DNA from: Saprospirales bacterium | Lineage (GTDB): Bacteria > Bacteroidota > Bacteroidia > Chitinophagales > Saprospiraceae | DNA length: 64,000 bases | Assembly (NCBI GenBank): GCA_016711045.1 | Contig: JADJTT010000013.1 | Coordinates: 62,001-126,000 of the forward strand | Direction of reading: 5' to 3' | In this document: piece by piece, positions 47,632 through 55,591 of the stretch | How positions within the stretch are numbered: position 1 is the first letter of the stretch | Layout of the letters: each line of letters starts with the position of its first letter | Notes under the pieces: model-generated | What the model saw: the letters and a program-made list of their open reading frames with translations, nothing else | Told to the model about the DNA's origin: nothing | The model's database searches: none | Position numbers and translations under genes: made by a program

Positions 47632-48080
47632 TATTTGGATTTTTTGAGGTGTACATCCGAATAAATAATGAGCTCGAGATCCATCATTTCCGCTTCGCTC
47701 ATGAACAGCGATTCTCCGTTCAGTTTGGGCCACCATGCATGCTCGACAATCTCGACATCTCCCGTTCGGGCGCCGATAAATACATAGCGGGTTGGATGGG
47801 CAAACAGGGCGAGCGGGTCGTCGTTTATCCACGCAAACCAGGCAGGTTCCTGCATTTCATGGTTGAGATCCCCGTAAAAGGGGGCTATGATATCCCCCGG
47901 TTGAAGAAGTGTTTTTACCAGAAAGGCCGTAATGGTATGATTGCTCGTTGCCGGCACGATGATCTCCTGTAAAATGATACGTGTGGCGTCTTCTCTCGTG
48001 AGCAGGTCGTTTTGGGAAAACCCGGTAGGGATAAAGAGACAGGAAAGGAGCAGGATTGTGAAAAATGATGACGTTTTCAT
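47631..48080 (-). CDS. Small secreted protein coupled to the caspase-like gene
   Basis: 149 residues from the ATG at 48080 (MKTSSFFTILLLSCLFIPTGFSQN, signal peptide; a second ATG lies 5 codons upstream). The mature part (DLLTREDATRIILQEIIVPA, LLQPGDIIAPFYGD, PAWFAWINDDPLALFAHPTRYVFIGARTGDVEIVEHAWWPKLNGES) has no known catalytic motif. Its stop codon overlaps the ATG of the caspase-like gene by one base, a strong sign of a two-gene operon; it could be a substrate, inhibitor or chaperone of the peptidase. Function unknown. Confidence 0.78.
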   Translation of the reverse strand: MKTSSFFTILLLSCLFIPTGFSQNDLLTREDATRIILQEIIVPATSNHTITAFLVKTLLQPGDIIAPFYGDLNHEMQEPAWFAWINDDPLALFAHPTRYVFIGARTGDVEIVEHAWWPKLNGESLFMSEAEMMDLELIIYSDVHLKKSK

Positions 48081-48185
48081 AGAATGGGTTTTCAATGGTT
48101 AAAAGGGGAATGGCACAAGCCCTTAATTTAACCCATTTTTACCCTTGAGTCAAGGATAAATAAGAATGGATTATCTTTATCCTTT

Positions 48186-48233
48186 CAATCCCGTTAATCC
48201 CATTCAATCCCGTCCAATCCCCTTTAATCCCTA
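48186..48233. repeat. Short degenerate AATCCC array
   Basis: Five AATCCC units spaced 10-11 bp apart (AATCCCGTT, AATCCCATTC, AATCCCGTCC, AATCCCCTTT, AATCCCTAA) lie in the leader of the methyltransferase gene. Degenerate arrays of this kind are common between Bacteroidota genes; no function is evident. Confidence 0.7.
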
Positions 48234-48270
48234 ATTCTTTCTGTCTATCTAACCTTAACTCTTTTCCAAT

Positions 48271-49059
48271 ATGGACTACCTAAATACCAACAAAAAATCC
48301 TGGAATATCCAGGTTGACGTCAATTTCAAATCTGATTTTTACGACGTGCCCGGCTTTCTGGCAGGCCGCAATTCCCTGAATAGCATCGAACTCGAACTGT
48401 TAGGTGATGTGAAAGGGAAAAGTATTCTCCACCTGCAATGCCATTTTGGGCAAGACACGCTCTCCCTGGCTCGCATGGGGGCGCAGGTGACAGGGGTAGA
48501 TTTTTCAGAGCAAGCCATTGAAAAAGCCCGTTCCCTCGCCAGCGAAATGCAACTCGACGCCGAATTTATCTGCTGCGATGTGTATGGGTTAAAAGAGATA
48601 TTGGACAAAAAATACGATATCGTATTCACCACCTACGGCACCATTGGCTGGTTACCGGATATGGATCGCTGGGCCGATATTGTCTCGACCTTTCTTCGGC
48701 CGGGTGGCCAATTTGTCTTTGCCGAATTTCACCCCGTTGTCTGGATGTTCGATGACGAGTTTGAGAAAGTGGCCTATTCCTACCTGCAATCGGAGATGAT
48801 CCAGGAAGAAACCTCCGGCTCCTATGCCGACCGGAATGCCGACGTCAAGATGGAGCTTATTTCCTGGAATCATGGCCTCAGCGAAGTAATGAGTAGCCTG
48901 ATCCGGCACGGGATCCGTATCGATCAGTTTCATGAATACAATTATTCGCCCTACAATTGCTTCAAAGGCACCGAAGAGTTTGAACCCGGAAAATTCCGGA
49001 TTCAGAAGTGGGGGAATAACTTGCCGATGGTGTATTCGTTGTTGGGGGTAAAAGAGTGA
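48271..49059 (+). CDS. Class I SAM-dependent methyltransferase
   Basis: 262 residues, soluble. Motif I is SILHLQCHFGQDTLSLARMGAQVTGVDFS (about 51-79), where the second glycine position is H-F-G-Q, typical of this Bacteroidota/Firmicutes subgroup. Post-I is the acidic D of VDFSEQAIEKA, motif II is FICCDVY with YDIVFTTYGTIGWLPDMDRW, and motif III is FLRPGGQFVFAEFHP. The N-terminus SWNIQVDVNFKSDFYDVPGFLAGRNSLNSIELELLGD is conserved in the group. The substrate is unknown. It is monocistronic, followed by a near-palindromic repeat. Confidence 0.9.
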   Translation: MDYLNTNKKSWNIQVDVNFKSDFYDVPGFLAGRNSLNSIELELLGDVKGKSILHLQCHFGQDTLSLARMGAQVTGVDFSEQAIEKARSLASEMQLDAEFICCDVYGLKEILDKKYDIVFTTYGTIGWLPDMDRWADIVSTFLRPGGQFVFAEFHPVVWMFDDEFEKVAYSYLQSEMIQEETSGSYADRNADVKMELISWNHGLSEVMSSLIRHGIRIDQFHEYNYSPYNCFKGTEEFEPGKFRIQKWGNNLPMVYSLLGVKE

Positions 49060-49161
49060 TTAACCGCAAAGGCTCTAATTGCGCTAAGTCGTCTGGCTTT
49101 GGCAATGCCAAGAATTACTCAGGCACAACTACTTAGCGCCCTTAGCGCCTTCGCGGTTTAA
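49060..49161. repeat. Near-palindromic intergenic repeat
   Basis: TTAACCGCAAAGGC at 49060-49073 pairs with GCCTTCGCGGTTTAA at the right end (about 49147-49161); internally GCGCTAAG (49081-49088) pairs with CTTAGCGC (49132-49139). The GCGCTAAG core is shared with the hairpin at 12974-13009. It lies between convergent genes and may terminate both. Confidence 0.65.
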
Positions 49162-49167
49162 TAGCAA

Positions 49168-51417
49168 TCATTGGGTCACAACTAGTTTCTTTCCAGCCTT
49201 TCCTTTCTTCGTTTCCACTTCCACATAATAAACCCCAGGCGGTAACGAATTCAGCGGAATATCAAACTCCAGTGCACTTGCCTTGGCCTCCCAAACTGTT
49301 TTCCCAAACACATCCACCAAGCGGACGTTGACGGGAATAGCCCCGTTCACCTTCACTTTCGTGGAGGATTTCGCCGGATTTGGGATCAATTGTATGCCCA
49401 GGCTTTCGGCCTTTTTATCATCTGTAAAATTGGGACCCAGTTCCACAGTCACACAATAGGTGTCCGTGCAAGTGCCGGCTAAATTACTGATCGTCAGACA
49501 GATCACATATACCCCCGGATCATTGTAGACATGCACCAGAGAGTCGAAGTAGCCTGTGTAGGTAGTGCCGTCACCCATGTCGAGCACCCAGCTTTCGGCA
49601 TTGGTGGACAAGTCGCTCAGGATCACCTTGTGCTCGTTTGGAATTACGGAATAGGAGAAAAGCGCCTCACATTCATTGATGGTGCAACATGGACCTTTTG
49701 TCCAGGAGGTTGCGCCCCCGTAGTACAACGCGTAGCAGGAATTCTCGTAGGTCACCCCGTCACATCCACACACCGGGTCAATGTTGTCAGGACATGGAGT
49801 ATTGGGATTTACCCAACTCGGATCATAGCAGTCGGTGGTACAAGGGCCGGGCGTCCAGCTTGTCACGCCGTTATAGTATAGCGCAATACAGGAATTGGAA
49901 TACGTCACTCCATCGCAACCGCATACCGGGTCGTAAATGGCAAAGCAACCCATGGTCGTATCGATAAAACTGGGATCAATACAGAGGAATTCGGGCACGA
50001 CCACCGTGTCGCAAACGGCGCCATGGCAAGTAGACCCGTTGGAGGTCACTGCCTGCACCGCAAGACAAACCACGTATTCACCAGGTTCGTTGAAATTCAG
50101 GGTGAAGGATTCTCCCTCTCCGGTGACCCCATTGCTAAAGCTCCAATACCAATCCGTGATCACCCCATCCGGAAATTGGGAGGTGCTGTTAAAGGTCCAA
50201 ACGGTAAGGGAACCGCCTGAGTTAAATCCATAAAAATCTACAAACAGGCTGTTGCACACACTGCCACAAGGGCCGGGCGACCAGGAAGTAACACCCCCGT
50301 AATTGAAAGCCTCGCAGCTATTGCCATAGGTTTCGCCATTGCACCCACAGACCGGATCAAAGAACAGCGGACAAGGCACGCCGAAGTTAATCTGGCTTGA
50401 ATCGACACAAAGGGCATCCACATGGAAGGCTTTGCAGACGGTGCAGTTGTCGTTATTCAGACCGGGGTAGGTCGCACAGAGAATGTGGTCGCCAGGTTCG
50501 GCGAAGGTCTGGATGAATTCGGGTCCGGTGTAGATTACATTGCCTCCGTCGAGCAACCATACGACCGGGTCGGGGAGTTGGGGGTTTACCGGATCGGATT
50601 GCAGCCAGGCGTGAAGCTGCACGCCATCGAGTTCATAGAAGATTTGCCAGGAACAAGTGTTCGGACAACCGCCGCCCACCTCCAGCGTTTGGCAAAAAGT
50701 TTCTTCACAAACCTCCCCGGTGGAGGTAACGCCGACGGCAGTCAGGCAGACTGTATAGATACCCGGTTCGGGAAATGTATGTACCGGATTTTGTTCCGGT
50801 GAACTGGTACCGTCCCCGAAAACCCATTTCCACTCCACCAATTGCCCACTTGCAAAAAGAGTGAGGTCATGAAAGTACAGCGTCAGGGAGTCATTGGAGG
50901 CGATATTCCAGTTGAAATTCACATTGAGGGAGTTGCAATTGACGGTTCCGCAGGGGCCGGGCGTCCAGGACGTCACCCCGCCGGTGGTCACTGCGACACA
51001 AGGATTTTCGTAGGTCTCCCCATTGCAGCCACAGACCGGGTCGTATACCGCCGGACAGACCGCGGTGGGGTCGATCAACGAGGGGTCGACGCAGGGGCAG
51101 AGGCCCACCGTGATCCACTCGCAGACGGTGCAGGGGAAGCCGTTCCAGGGGTAGACGGCGCAAAGATAGTAGGCCCCCGGGCCTGGAAACGTATAAGTGA
51201 TCTGTCCGCCCGTACCGATGACCTGGTTATTGCCGTTGAGGTACCATTTGGTATCCTCCGGTGGCAGGACGGGCAGGATGCTGGTCAGATGAGCGTCGAC
51301 GGTGAGATCGTTGGTCGTGTTGGTGATAAAAAAGGAGCAGGGCTCGATCTGGGCCTGAATAGGAGAGGAGAGGCTCCAGAAGCCGACCAGGAGAAAAAAG
51401 GCGTAGAATCGGTTCAT
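49168..51417 (-). CDS. Secreted protein with four Kazal-like and PKD domains, T9SS type A tail
   Basis: 749 residues from the ATG at 51417, where a signal peptide begins (MNRFYAFFLLVGFWSLSSPIQAQ). Four Kazal-type inhibitor-like modules are visible: YDPVCGCNGETYENPC, FDPVCGCNGETYGNSC, YDPVCGCDGVTYSNSC and IDPVCGCDGVTYENSC, each followed by GVTSWTPGPC or a close variant. PKD-like domains (WKWVFGDGTSSPEQNPVHTF, WYWSFSNGVTGEGESF, SWVLDMGDGTTYTG) alternate with them. The end (IQLIPNPAKSSTKVKV, SLPPGVYYVEVETKKGKAGKKLVV) is a T9SS type A sorting domain. Kazal domains usually inhibit serine peptidases, so the product may protect the surface against extracellular proteases; inhibition itself is inferred. 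Confidence 0.9.
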   Translation of the reverse strand: MNRFYAFFLLVGFWSLSSPIQAQIEPCSFFITNTTNDLTVDAHLTSILPVLPPEDTKWYLNGNNQVIGTGGQITYTFPGPGAYYLCAVYPWNGFPCTVCEWITVGLCPCVDPSLIDPTAVCPAVYDPVCGCNGETYENPCVAVTTGGVTSWTPGPCGTVNCNSLNVNFNWNIASNDSLTLYFHDLTLFASGQLVEWKWVFGDGTSSPEQNPVHTFPEPGIYTVCLTAVGVTSTGEVCEETFCQTLEVGGGCPNTCSWQIFYELDGVQLHAWLQSDPVNPQLPDPVVWLLDGGNVIYTGPEFIQTFAEPGDHILCATYPGLNNDNCTVCKAFHVDALCVDSSQINFGVPCPLFFDPVCGCNGETYGNSCEAFNYGGVTSWSPGPCGSVCNSLFVDFYGFNSGGSLTVWTFNSTSQFPDGVITDWYWSFSNGVTGEGESFTLNFNEPGEYVVCLAVQAVTSNGSTCHGAVCDTVVVPEFLCIDPSFIDTTMGCFAIYDPVCGCDGVTYSNSCIALYYNGVTSWTPGPCTTDCYDPSWVNPNTPCPDNIDPVCGCDGVTYENSCYALYYGGATSWTKGPCCTINECEALFSYSVIPNEHKVILSDLSTNAESWVLDMGDGTTYTGYFDSLVHVYNDPGVYVICLTISNLAGTCTDTYCVTVELGPNFTDDKKAESLGIQLIPNPAKSSTKVKVNGAIPVNVRLVDVFGKTVWEAKASALEFDIPLNSLPPGVYYVEVETKKGKAGKKLVVTQ

Positions 51418-51515
51418 GTCAAATGGGATTTTGATGAATAAAAGGCGGGGCACTGCGATAACATAAAGGAAAGACGGGGAAAAAGAGCAAAATGGTTGGG
51501 AATGGGGAGTCGCAG

Positions 51516-51539
51516 ATTTTTGGCCGTTTTGTACAATTT
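51516..51539 (+). promoter_or_regulatory. 24-bp intergenic motif, copy A
   Basis: Contains TTGGCCGTTTTGTACAATT; it differs from the two other copies (52632-52655 and 61818-61841) by a single base. It ends 48 bp upstream of the start codon of the propeller-like gene at 51588. Same strand in all three copies. Confidence 0.8.
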
Positions 51540-51587
51540 TTTCTGGAATAGAAAGGCTTCTTTGCCGGATCATCAAAAGAAAACACC

Positions 51588-52214
51588 ATGAATGCCCTCT
51601 TTCTTTCCGCCAACAACGGTCTTCACTTTGCCTGGTACGACACCCAGTATGTGAGTGCAGGGACTATTAAAGATCATATGGCAAAGCGTCCTCCTTATCC
51701 TTTTACGATCGTACCGTTAAAAGGCAAGACCCTGGGAGTTCACGATTTGTTCGGCATTTCCTCCAACGACGACATGCACTTTGCCTGGTATATGGAACCT
51801 GATTCGAAAAAGCTGGACTCATTCAAGTATTTTTGGGTTTGTGCGGGCCCCAGTAATGCATTGGGAACCAAACGCGATTGGTATTCATCCGCACTTCCCA
51901 AAGGTGCGCACCGGGACAATCTCCTTTTTATCACCAGCAACAACCATATGCATTTTGCCTGGTTCAGGAAAGGGGAGGAACTATGGGTCGGCCGAGGGGT
52001 CAGTGATAATCTTGGAAAGCACGACATCCAACACTGCCTCCTGCCGCCGGATGTAAAAATCGGACATATCCTGTATCTGGCCTCGGACGATAGGCAACAT
52101 TACGCCTTCCTCAGAAACGGCCTCTACCTGACCGGTTCGAGCGACCGCCTGGAACGGCCCCGGGGTGGGAGTATTTATGATTTGGTGGAATTGGGAGACT
52201 TTTTGAAGGTTTGA
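51588..52214 (+). CDS. Four-repeat propeller-like protein, paralog 1
   Basis: 208 residues, no signal peptide, no known domain recognised. Four repeats of about 50 residues are obvious: ALFLSANNGLHFAWYDTQYVSAG, LFGISSNDDMHFAWYM...YFWVCAG, LLFITSNNHMHFAWFRKGEELWVGRG and ILYLASDDRQHYAFLRNGLYLTGS. Each has the pattern [IL]xx[IL][ST]S[ND][ND]xxHFAW[FY], a turn, then a second strand ending in GxxxxL. Four such units suggest a small four-bladed beta-propeller (hemopexin-like size), probably a binding protein. A closely related paralog is at 63203 and a distant secreted relative at 56388. The 24-bp motif lies just upstream. Confidence 0.82.
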   Translation: MNALFLSANNGLHFAWYDTQYVSAGTIKDHMAKRPPYPFTIVPLKGKTLGVHDLFGISSNDDMHFAWYMEPDSKKLDSFKYFWVCAGPSNALGTKRDWYSSALPKGAHRDNLLFITSNNHMHFAWFRKGEELWVGRGVSDNLGKHDIQHCLLPPDVKIGHILYLASDDRQHYAFLRNGLYLTGSSDRLERPRGGSIYDLVELGDFLKV

Positions 52215-52856
52215 GCAATCGCAAGTAGTTTTTGATCAAAAATGGACTGGTGCTTTAAATACTTGCGGAAAATTGTTTTGAGTACTGTAAAAAGATTATT
52301 ACTAATTGTAAAAAATTCTTTTTCATAAAAAAGGCTGTATTTCCATAAGAAGGTGATCGAGATTATAGGGATTTTCTTCTTGATGGACTAACGGCTTGCA
52401 ATTGCTTTAATGATAAGGGCCTATCGGTGGCTGCTATTCAGCTATTTATATTCGCTCACCGGCTCATGAAGAAGATTTTTTCAAACAAGTCCATTTTGCC
52501 GGAATTTCAATAATATAACAGGTCCCCGCTTTGTTAGTAGCTCCCACACCCCATGTTAAAAACGGAGCAACTGACCCAGGAATATAATTCGGTGGCATTT
52601 GGCGTTCCATCGCGATGAATTTCATTTTTGCATTTTTGGCCGTTCTGTACAATTTTTCTTTCTTCTCGGTTCATAACTTGCACTTGGATAGATTTCACAC
52701 TTCGATGGAGGAAGACCATTGTGTTAACCAATAAAATTCCCATGCATGTTTTTAACTTTTCTCAATTCCTCAAATTTCCTCTCCTCCGGATTGGTGCCTA
52801 GCAAAGCAAATCTATTTAAAGACAATTCAAATTAGTCTTTTTAAATCGGAATTATC
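52215..52856. other. Long AT-rich intergenic region with 24-bp motif copy B
   Basis: 642 bp, noticeably AT-rich. It contains the regulatory-like motif at 52632-52655. A minus-strand open stretch at about 52464-52600 (NYIPGSVAPFLTWGVGATNK) looks vaguely coding and might be gene debris, but no family was recognised. No RNA gene or terminator with a clear T-tract was seen. Confidence 0.5.
52632..52655 (+). promoter_or_regulatory. 24-bp intergenic motif, copy B
   Basis: Contains TTGGCCGTTCTGTACAATT, identical over 24 bp to copy C at 61818. It lies 201 bp before the start of the metallopeptidase gene. Confidence 0.8.
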
Positions 52857-54983
52857 ATGAAGTCAGAATTCAACAAAAATGGAAAAAATAGATCCCGAAG
52901 GGGTATTCTACTACTCTTCTTTTTAGCATTGTTGATAATGCCGGGAATCCAGGTGTACTCGCAAGAACGACCGGAAAAGGAAGTTCCAGTAGGGAACAAA
53001 TTCGTGAGGTCCGAATTTTCTACGACAGATGTCACGTGGAAATATGCAGTAATCGTCCAAGTAAAAGCAAGCGATCGGATTTCAAAGGAAATGCGCCAAT
53101 ATTTGGAACAAACTTTGCGCATATATTACTTGGAAAGAGAGCCGCGAGAGTTGGCCATAAAAAAGAATAAGACAGATAATGAAAAACTAGTTTCAAGAAA
53201 TATTAGTAAAGTTCGCGATGATGAATTGATTTTCTGGATGGATAAAAAGATGCAGCCTGACTCTTCTAAATATGAAATCAGTATAGACGTTATTCCCAGA
53301 AACACCAAGTTGGACCCCGATCGTTTCATATGGACCTGGTCTGACGCCTTCGAGGCTGTTAGACCTGGAGTTATTGCTCTCAAGGAGGGACATCAAAAGA
53401 CAAAGTTCCCTTACGATGTGATTATAGGAATCGTTGAGTTCCCTCTTCGGGAAGGAACAGCAGGCAGGGTCACCGGCTGCCTGAAATGTGAGGCACCCAA
53501 TATTGGAACAAGCACTGTAACCAACCCCATTCCTTATGCCCGTATCCAATATGGTGATTATGAAACGGTGACGGATGCTACAGGCAACTTTGAATTTGTA
53601 CAAGAATTTAACGGAGTTCCATCTGGATTGACGATCATTTACGATTCTGATGTGATTGGAACAGGAGGTATATCTTCGGGATTGCAAATAATGAATGAGC
53701 GGCACCGAACTCGCGAAGAAGGGGTAGAACTACCAGTTGGGACAACAATTAACGACCATTTAGACCTTGGTAATATCACCGTGCATGGAGGGGATTGTGA
53801 ATTATGGCGTCTAGGCGTGGAAACCTTGGATGATTATCATACTTCAGTAGGATCCTCCCCTCCTGCAGGCCAGTTGCGTATAAAACGATGGGGGGGAGTG
53901 AATGGAGGCACTCCGTATACTTTTTACGATTACATCGTTCTCTCCAAAGATTATGTAGAAACTTCAGACAGTAATGACCGCACTGAAACCATTCGGCACG
54001 AGTTTAGCCACACGGTCCGGCATGTAGCGGATGGAAGTGAAGCACACTGGAATTGGGATAATTTCCGGTGGGCTTATGCGAGAGTTCACGGTGCAAGTGA
54101 TATCACCAATAAACAATTCGCCTTCAATGAAGGGTGGGCTTATTATTGGGAGGCTGTTTCCCGAAACACGTCTGTGAACCTATTTGGAGCGCCAGGTGCA
54201 GGTAATGAGGAATGGAGTGAGGCGCTAATAGGTCAATATCTGATGGAATTGGGGAAGGAAGCCACCCGCGCTCAAATGGTTCAGGTTTTAATAGATAATC
54301 CTGGTGAAATCCACTCGCTGTGGGAATATGAGCAAAAGTATTGCGAACTAATGGGCACGAACAAATTCTGTTCTGATGGAGTCCCTCTCCGGCAAAAGCC
54401 GCCGGAATGCCCTCCTGAGTACATCGATGATGGGGCCACCTGCCGGCTCGACAATATCCGGGCAAAACCTTCGTATTTACGGGGCGCTGGAATAGTGCCC
54501 GTTGATTGTGGCCCCGGGTATGAGTATGATGCCGGGTTATGCTATCCTTTATGCCGGGAAGGATACGTGGGGGTTGGTCCGATCTGTTGGCAGATTTGCC
54601 CACCCGGTTACGATGACGACGGCGCTACCTGCCGACGGAATGCAAGAATCATTGGATCGGACAATTCAGCCTGTCCCTGGTGGGATATTTGTGGGGTAGC
54701 TTTAGCCTCGGGATGTTCTCACTGCCCTCCTGGTTACCAAAATGATGGATGCACCTGTAGAATCGATGCCCATATATTTGGGAAAGACAGTTACGGGCGC
54801 GGAGTAGGTATCGTTCCTACCCGTTGTCGGGATGGCATGGTTTACGATGCTGGTCTGTGCTACTTTCCTTGTCTGCCGGGCTACTTGGGCATTGGTCCGG
54901 TATGTTGGGGTTCTTGTCCATCCGGATGGGATGACCACGGCGCTACCTGTTACCGCCCCCCACATATAATTACGAAATATTAA
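52857..54983 (+). CDS. Secreted HEFSH zinc-metallopeptidase-like protein with Cys-rich C-terminal repeats
   Basis: 708 residues. A signal peptide follows a basic N-terminus (RRGILLLFFLALLIMPGIQVYSQ). Residues 100-270 include a carboxypeptidase-regulatory-like segment (PIPYARIQYGDYETVTDATGNFEF). H381-E-F-S-H385 is a HExxH zinc motif (TIRHEFSHTVRHVADG), and FNEGWAYYWEAV about 40 residues on offers the third ligand of gluzincins. Residues 510-705 form Cys-rich repeats (CPPEYIDDGATC, CGPGYEYDAGLCYPLCREGYVGVGPICWQICPPGYDDDGATC in several short units) of the kind seen mostly in protists, algae and a few bacteria. Base composition is AT-richer than the surrounding genes. Likely an extracellular peptidase; the sequence is not assigned to a named family. 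Confidence 0.82.
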   Translation: MKSEFNKNGKNRSRRGILLLFFLALLIMPGIQVYSQERPEKEVPVGNKFVRSEFSTTDVTWKYAVIVQVKASDRISKEMRQYLEQTLRIYYLEREPRELAIKKNKTDNEKLVSRNISKVRDDELIFWMDKKMQPDSSKYEISIDVIPRNTKLDPDRFIWTWSDAFEAVRPGVIALKEGHQKTKFPYDVIIGIVEFPLREGTAGRVTGCLKCEAPNIGTSTVTNPIPYARIQYGDYETVTDATGNFEFVQEFNGVPSGLTIIYDSDVIGTGGISSGLQIMNERHRTREEGVELPVGTTINDHLDLGNITVHGGDCELWRLGVETLDDYHTSVGSSPPAGQLRIKRWGGVNGGTPYTFYDYIVLSKDYVETSDSNDRTETIRHEFSHTVRHVADGSEAHWNWDNFRWAYARVHGASDITNKQFAFNEGWAYYWEAVSRNTSVNLFGAPGAGNEEWSEALIGQYLMELGKEATRAQMVQVLIDNPGEIHSLWEYEQKYCELMGTNKFCSDGVPLRQKPPECPPEYIDDGATCRLDNIRAKPSYLRGAGIVPVDCGPGYEYDAGLCYPLCREGYVGVGPICWQICPPGYDDDGATCRRNARIIGSDNSACPWWDICGVALASGCSHCPPGYQNDGCTCRIDAHIFGKDSYGRGVGIVPTRCRDGMVYDAGLCYFPCLPGYLGIGPVCWGSCPSGWDDHGATCYRPPHIITKY

Positions 54984-55084
54984 AGCTGAACATTACTACC
55001 AGGCAAACGTGCGGGCCAAAGGTCTGCACAATCGACTGTTTTTCATGTTACTCGGTTACTTATATTTCAAAACACCCAAGATTC

Positions 55085-55564
55085 ATGGAACCTCGAATTG
55101 TTTATGATCAAATTATCTTCAAGGCTTCCCATAATTCGTATGACAGGGATGAATCTATTGCTGAACAGCTGACGTTCCATCCTTCAAGCCCACACAATGG
55201 AGGATGTATGGCGCTTGAATTCGATATATGGCGCCATTCTTCGCCTTTTATTCGCGATCAACGTATTTCCGATAATTATTTCATGGTCTCCCATACCGGT
55301 ACGGGGGGAAGTACCCTTGCCAACTATTTGCGTCAGATAAAGTCGTGGCACCACCGTACACCCAACCATCCTGTGATATTGATTACCATTGACATCAAGA
55401 GCAAGGAAGGAGGCTATAGTAATTTTCATGACGAAATAGACACCTATTTAAAATGTCATTTTGACCAAAACTTGATTTTCTCGCCCAATCGCTTGATCAA
55501 AGACCATTCATTGAGCCTGTGTGAAAATGTCATTTCGAAATGGCTGGCCATTGTTCTCTTCTAG
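55085..55564 (+). CDS. PI-PLC-like phosphodiesterase, 5' segment
   Basis: 159 residues. The N-terminal half of a phosphatidylinositol-specific phospholipase C-like TIM barrel: FKASHNSYDRDESI (first catalytic His), CMALEFDIWRH (metal/acid residues), NYFMVSHTGTGG (second His), NHPVILITIDIKS. There is no signal peptide. The frame is good up to LCENVISK; the last residues WLAIVLF are out of frame. Reading one base further on (NGWPLFSSSKLKHKFIFV) restores the family-like sentence, which then joins LSGNSDWKS of the next segment. One extra A near 55538 and one missing T near 55592 explain it. Confidence 0.78.
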   Translation: MEPRIVYDQIIFKASHNSYDRDESIAEQLTFHPSSPHNGGCMALEFDIWRHSSPFIRDQRISDNYFMVSHTGTGGSTLANYLRQIKSWHHRTPNHPVILITIDIKSKEGGYSNFHDEIDTYLKCHFDQNLIFSPNRLIKDHSLSLCENVISKWLAIVLF

Positions 55565-55591
55565 CAAGTTAAAACACAAATTCATTTTTGT

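Noticed and set aside
52464..52743. Small minus-strand genes in the 52.2-52.9 kb gap
   Set aside because: Overlapping short frames in AT-rich DNA with no start-region signal or recognisable family; at most gene debris.
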